7,475 nucleotides of DNA from contig JADGQN010000235.1 of assembly GCA_017881765.1 (NCBI GenBank), positions 1-7,475 of the forward strand, in the 5' to 3' direction. The DNA is from Syntrophobacterales bacterium. GTDB lineage: Bacteria; Desulfobacterota; Syntrophorhabdia; Syntrophorhabdales; WCHB1-27. Below are positions 6,205 through 7,475 of the stretch, piece after piece; position 1 is the first letter of the stretch, and each line of letters begins with the position of its first letter. The notes below the pieces were generated by a model, which was not told where the DNA came from, did not search any database, and saw only the letters and a list, made by a program, of their open reading frames with translations. The position numbers and the translations under genes were made by a program.

Positions 6205-7074
6205 ATGGGGCCCACTCTCATCTACGGGCTTATCAATAGCGCTATCCTTGTGCTCATGGCCCTGGGCTTCAACCTTACCTTCGGCATCAGCGGGGTTGCC
6301 AATTTCGCCTACGGCGCGATCTACGTAGTTGCCGGTTTCTTTGCATGGAGCCTGATCAATACGTTCCACCTGCCCTTTGTGCTCTCCGCTCTGATCGCGA
6401 TAGTGGTCATCGGTTTCGCCGGTGTGTGCCTTTACAGGTTTATTCTCACGAGGATACGGGGCCTCGTAATATCAGAGGTGATCGCGACCTTCGCCATTTC
6501 TCTCGTGCTGCTCGAGTTGCTCCGCTATTTCGGCTTCATCGGGTCCAAGTACACCCTCCCTGTTCTTGTGAACGGATCGGTTGAGCTCCTTGACACCTTT
6601 GTCGACATCCAGAGGCTGCTTATTATCGGTATTGGCATAGTCGTTCTTTTCGCGCTCTACCTTTTTACACACCACACAAGAATGGGTCTGGCATTCCGGG
6701 GAATCGCGCAGGAAGAGCACACCTCGCTCTCGCTGGGGATCAACCCCGAAAGGATTGCAAGCTGGAGCATGGGCATTGGCGCTGCCTTGAGCGCTCTTGC
6801 GGCAATCGTCATTCTGCCCCTGGGCACCGTTACCGTCGACGGAGGATACGACGTGCTCATCACCGCCCTTTCCGTCTGTATTGTGGGCGGACTCGGAAGC
6901 ACCTTCGGTGTCGTCATCGCAAGCCTCATCATCGGTTTCGCGCAGCAACTGACGGCAACCTATCTCTCTTCGCACTGGACTATGATCGTAAGCCTCGTTG
7001 CCCTGCTCGTGGTACTCACGGTAAAGCCGTCCGGGTTGCTTGGCCATCAGAAAGAACTGGAGGAGAGGGTGTAA
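6205..7074 (+). CDS. livH: Branched-chain amino acid-type ABC transporter permease (LivH family)
   Basis: One of the two inner-membrane channel subunits of a LivFGHMK-type importer. The 289-aa protein is almost entirely hydrophobic, with about eight predicted membrane segments (for example 5-22, 35-53, 57-77, 90-108, 138-154, 187-207, 215-245 and 255-273). It shows the LivH signature NLTFGISGVANFAYGAIYVV (23-42). The cytoplasmic EAA-like coupling loop TRMGLAFRGIAQEEHTSLSL (158-177) ends just before a GIN triplet (178-180). GGLGSTFGVVIASLIIGF (228-245) and a terminal KPSGLLG (274-280) follow. The length is normal (about 290 aa). It starts 3 nt after the binding-protein stop with only a weak GGATGA upstream, so translation is probably coupled to the preceding gene. 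The symbol reflects family, not proven leucine transport. Confidence 0.93.
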   Translation: MGPTLIYGLINSAILVLMALGFNLTFGISGVANFAYGAIYVVAGFFAWSLINTFHLPFVLSALIAIVVIGFAGVCLYRFILTRIRGLVISEVIATFAISLVLLELLRYFGFIGSKYTLPVLVNGSVELLDTFVDIQRLLIIGIGIVVLFALYLFTHHTRMGLAFRGIAQEEHTSLSLGINPERIASWSMGIGAALSALAAIVILPLGTVTVDGGYDVLITALSVCIVGGLGSTFGVVIASLIIGFAQQLTATYLSSHWTMIVSLVALLVVLTVKPSGLLGHQKELEERV

Positions 7075-7083
7075 CGAGAGGCA

Positions 7084-7103
7084 TGTGACAAGAGATGACA
7101 AGA
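7084..7103 (+). repeat. Two tandem 10-bp repeats in the livH-livM gap
   Basis: The 8-mer TGACAAGA occurs at 7086-7093 and again at 7096-7103, one 10-bp period apart. It is part of a near-perfect 10-bp duplication filling most of the 30-nt gap between livH and livM. It may be simple slippage; a regulatory role is not shown. Confidence 0.5.
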
Positions 7104-7104
7104 C

Positions 7105-7475
7105 ATGAATAGAAAAGGAAATCAGCGCAAAGAGCGTATTGCGCGGGGCATAAAGGCGCGCTCAGACGATATCTATGCCCTCACTTCTTACAAAGAGATG
7201 TGGTATCTACTCTTTCCCAGACTCGTTCCGATCGTGGGCATCGCGATCCTCACTTTCTTTCTGCCCCCTTACTGGAAGAAGGTAATGCTAAGCACGTGCA
7301 CGTTTGCGATGCTCGCCGTCTCCTGGGATTTTCTGTCGAGCTGCGGAATGCTGTCTCTCGGGCAGGCCCTTTTCTTCGGCTTCGGTTCCTTCGCCGCAGG
7401 GTCTCTTAATCATTATTTCGGTCTTCCTGTGTACGTCACAATTCCCGCCGCAACGTTAATAGGGGCCGCCCTTTC
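7105..7475 (+). CDS. livM: Branched-chain amino acid-type ABC transporter permease (LivM family), N-terminal 123 codons (cut by window edge)
   Basis: The second channel subunit, pairing with the LivH-like protein. The readable part is 123 codons; LivM proteins usually run about 300-420 aa. After a hydrophilic, strongly basic tail (residues 1-35, starting MNRKGNQRKERIARG) come a first membrane segment (about 37-54) and a second (about 60-76). The family signature GMLSLGQALFFGFGSFAAG (81-99) and a third segment (107-123) follow. The start at 7105 is the first ATG after an in-frame TGA at 7096-7098. Its ribosome site is weak, and a later ATG at residue 32 has no better one. It begins 30 nt after livH. 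The ATPase genes of the system are not visible and would be expected beyond 7475. Confidence 0.9.
   Translation, partial: MNRKGNQRKERIARGIKARSDDIYALTSYKEMWYLLFPRLVPIVGIAILTFFLPPYWKKVMLSTCTFAMLAVSWDFLSSCGMLSLGQALFFGFGSFAAGSLNHYFGLPVYVTIPAATLIGAAL

Noticed and set aside
6472..7101. A 209-codon minus-strand open frame opposite livH
   Set aside because: The translation is highly polar and mirrors hydrophobic permease codons; livH has clear family motifs.
1..7475. Search for CRISPR arrays, insertion sequences, tRNAs, riboswitches or defence genes
   Set aside because: No regularly spaced repeats, transposase motifs, cloverleaf sequence or defence-family motifs were seen; almost every base belongs to eight recognisable metabolic or transport genes and one promoter region.

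Overview
The window is a compact stretch of ordinary bacterial housekeeping and transport genes on a free-living Gram-negative chromosome. It holds two divergent operons that share one 143-bp control region. LpxK (lipid A 4'-kinase) and a Sec-exported binding protein without a lipobox imply an outer membrane. The short forms of LeuC (420 aa) and LeuD (163 aa), instead of the roughly 466 and 201 aa forms of enteric bacteria, point away from Enterobacteria. They fit Desulfobacterota (former Deltaproteobacteria) or a similar anaerobic lineage. That placement is inference; the window has no rRNA or other marker gene.

Left part (1-4810, minus strand, read right to left): lpxK, leuA, leuC, leuD, asd. 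The genes are very tightly packed. lpxK overlaps leuA by 11 nt, leuA and leuC are 12 nt apart, and leuC/leuD and leuD/asd each share an ATGA stop-start overlap. The asd gene runs off the left edge. LeuA, LeuC and LeuD make the committed step and the isomerisation of leucine biosynthesis. Asd supplies aspartate semialdehyde for lysine/diaminopimelate, threonine and methionine. LpxK makes lipid IVA. leuB is not present between leuD and asd.

Control region (4811-4953): both directions have good sigma70-type promoters with 17-nt spacers. They are TTGACT-N17-TAAATT toward lpxK and TTGACA-N17-TAGAAC toward the transporter. The lpxK promoter lies so close to its ATG that the transcript should be almost leaderless, and lpxK has no Shine-Dalgarno sequence. 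A GC-rich dyad lies between the two -35 boxes, and an imperfect palindrome covers the predicted start of the transporter transcript.

Right part (4954-7475, plus strand): a periplasmic branched-chain-amino-acid-type (HAAT family) binding protein, a LivH-like permease, and the first 123 codons of a LivM-like permease cut by the right edge. The two LivG/LivF-type ATPases expected for a complete importer are not in the window and probably follow. The substrate cannot be read from sequence; it may be leucine-type amino acids or another small carboxylate or aromatic compound.

I found no mobile element, CRISPR array, tRNA, rRNA or defence system, and no convincing new biological system. The points most worth a second look are the near-leaderless lpxK-leu operon, the Glu-to-Met change in the LeuA active-site strand, and the unusual substrate-loop sequence of LeuD.
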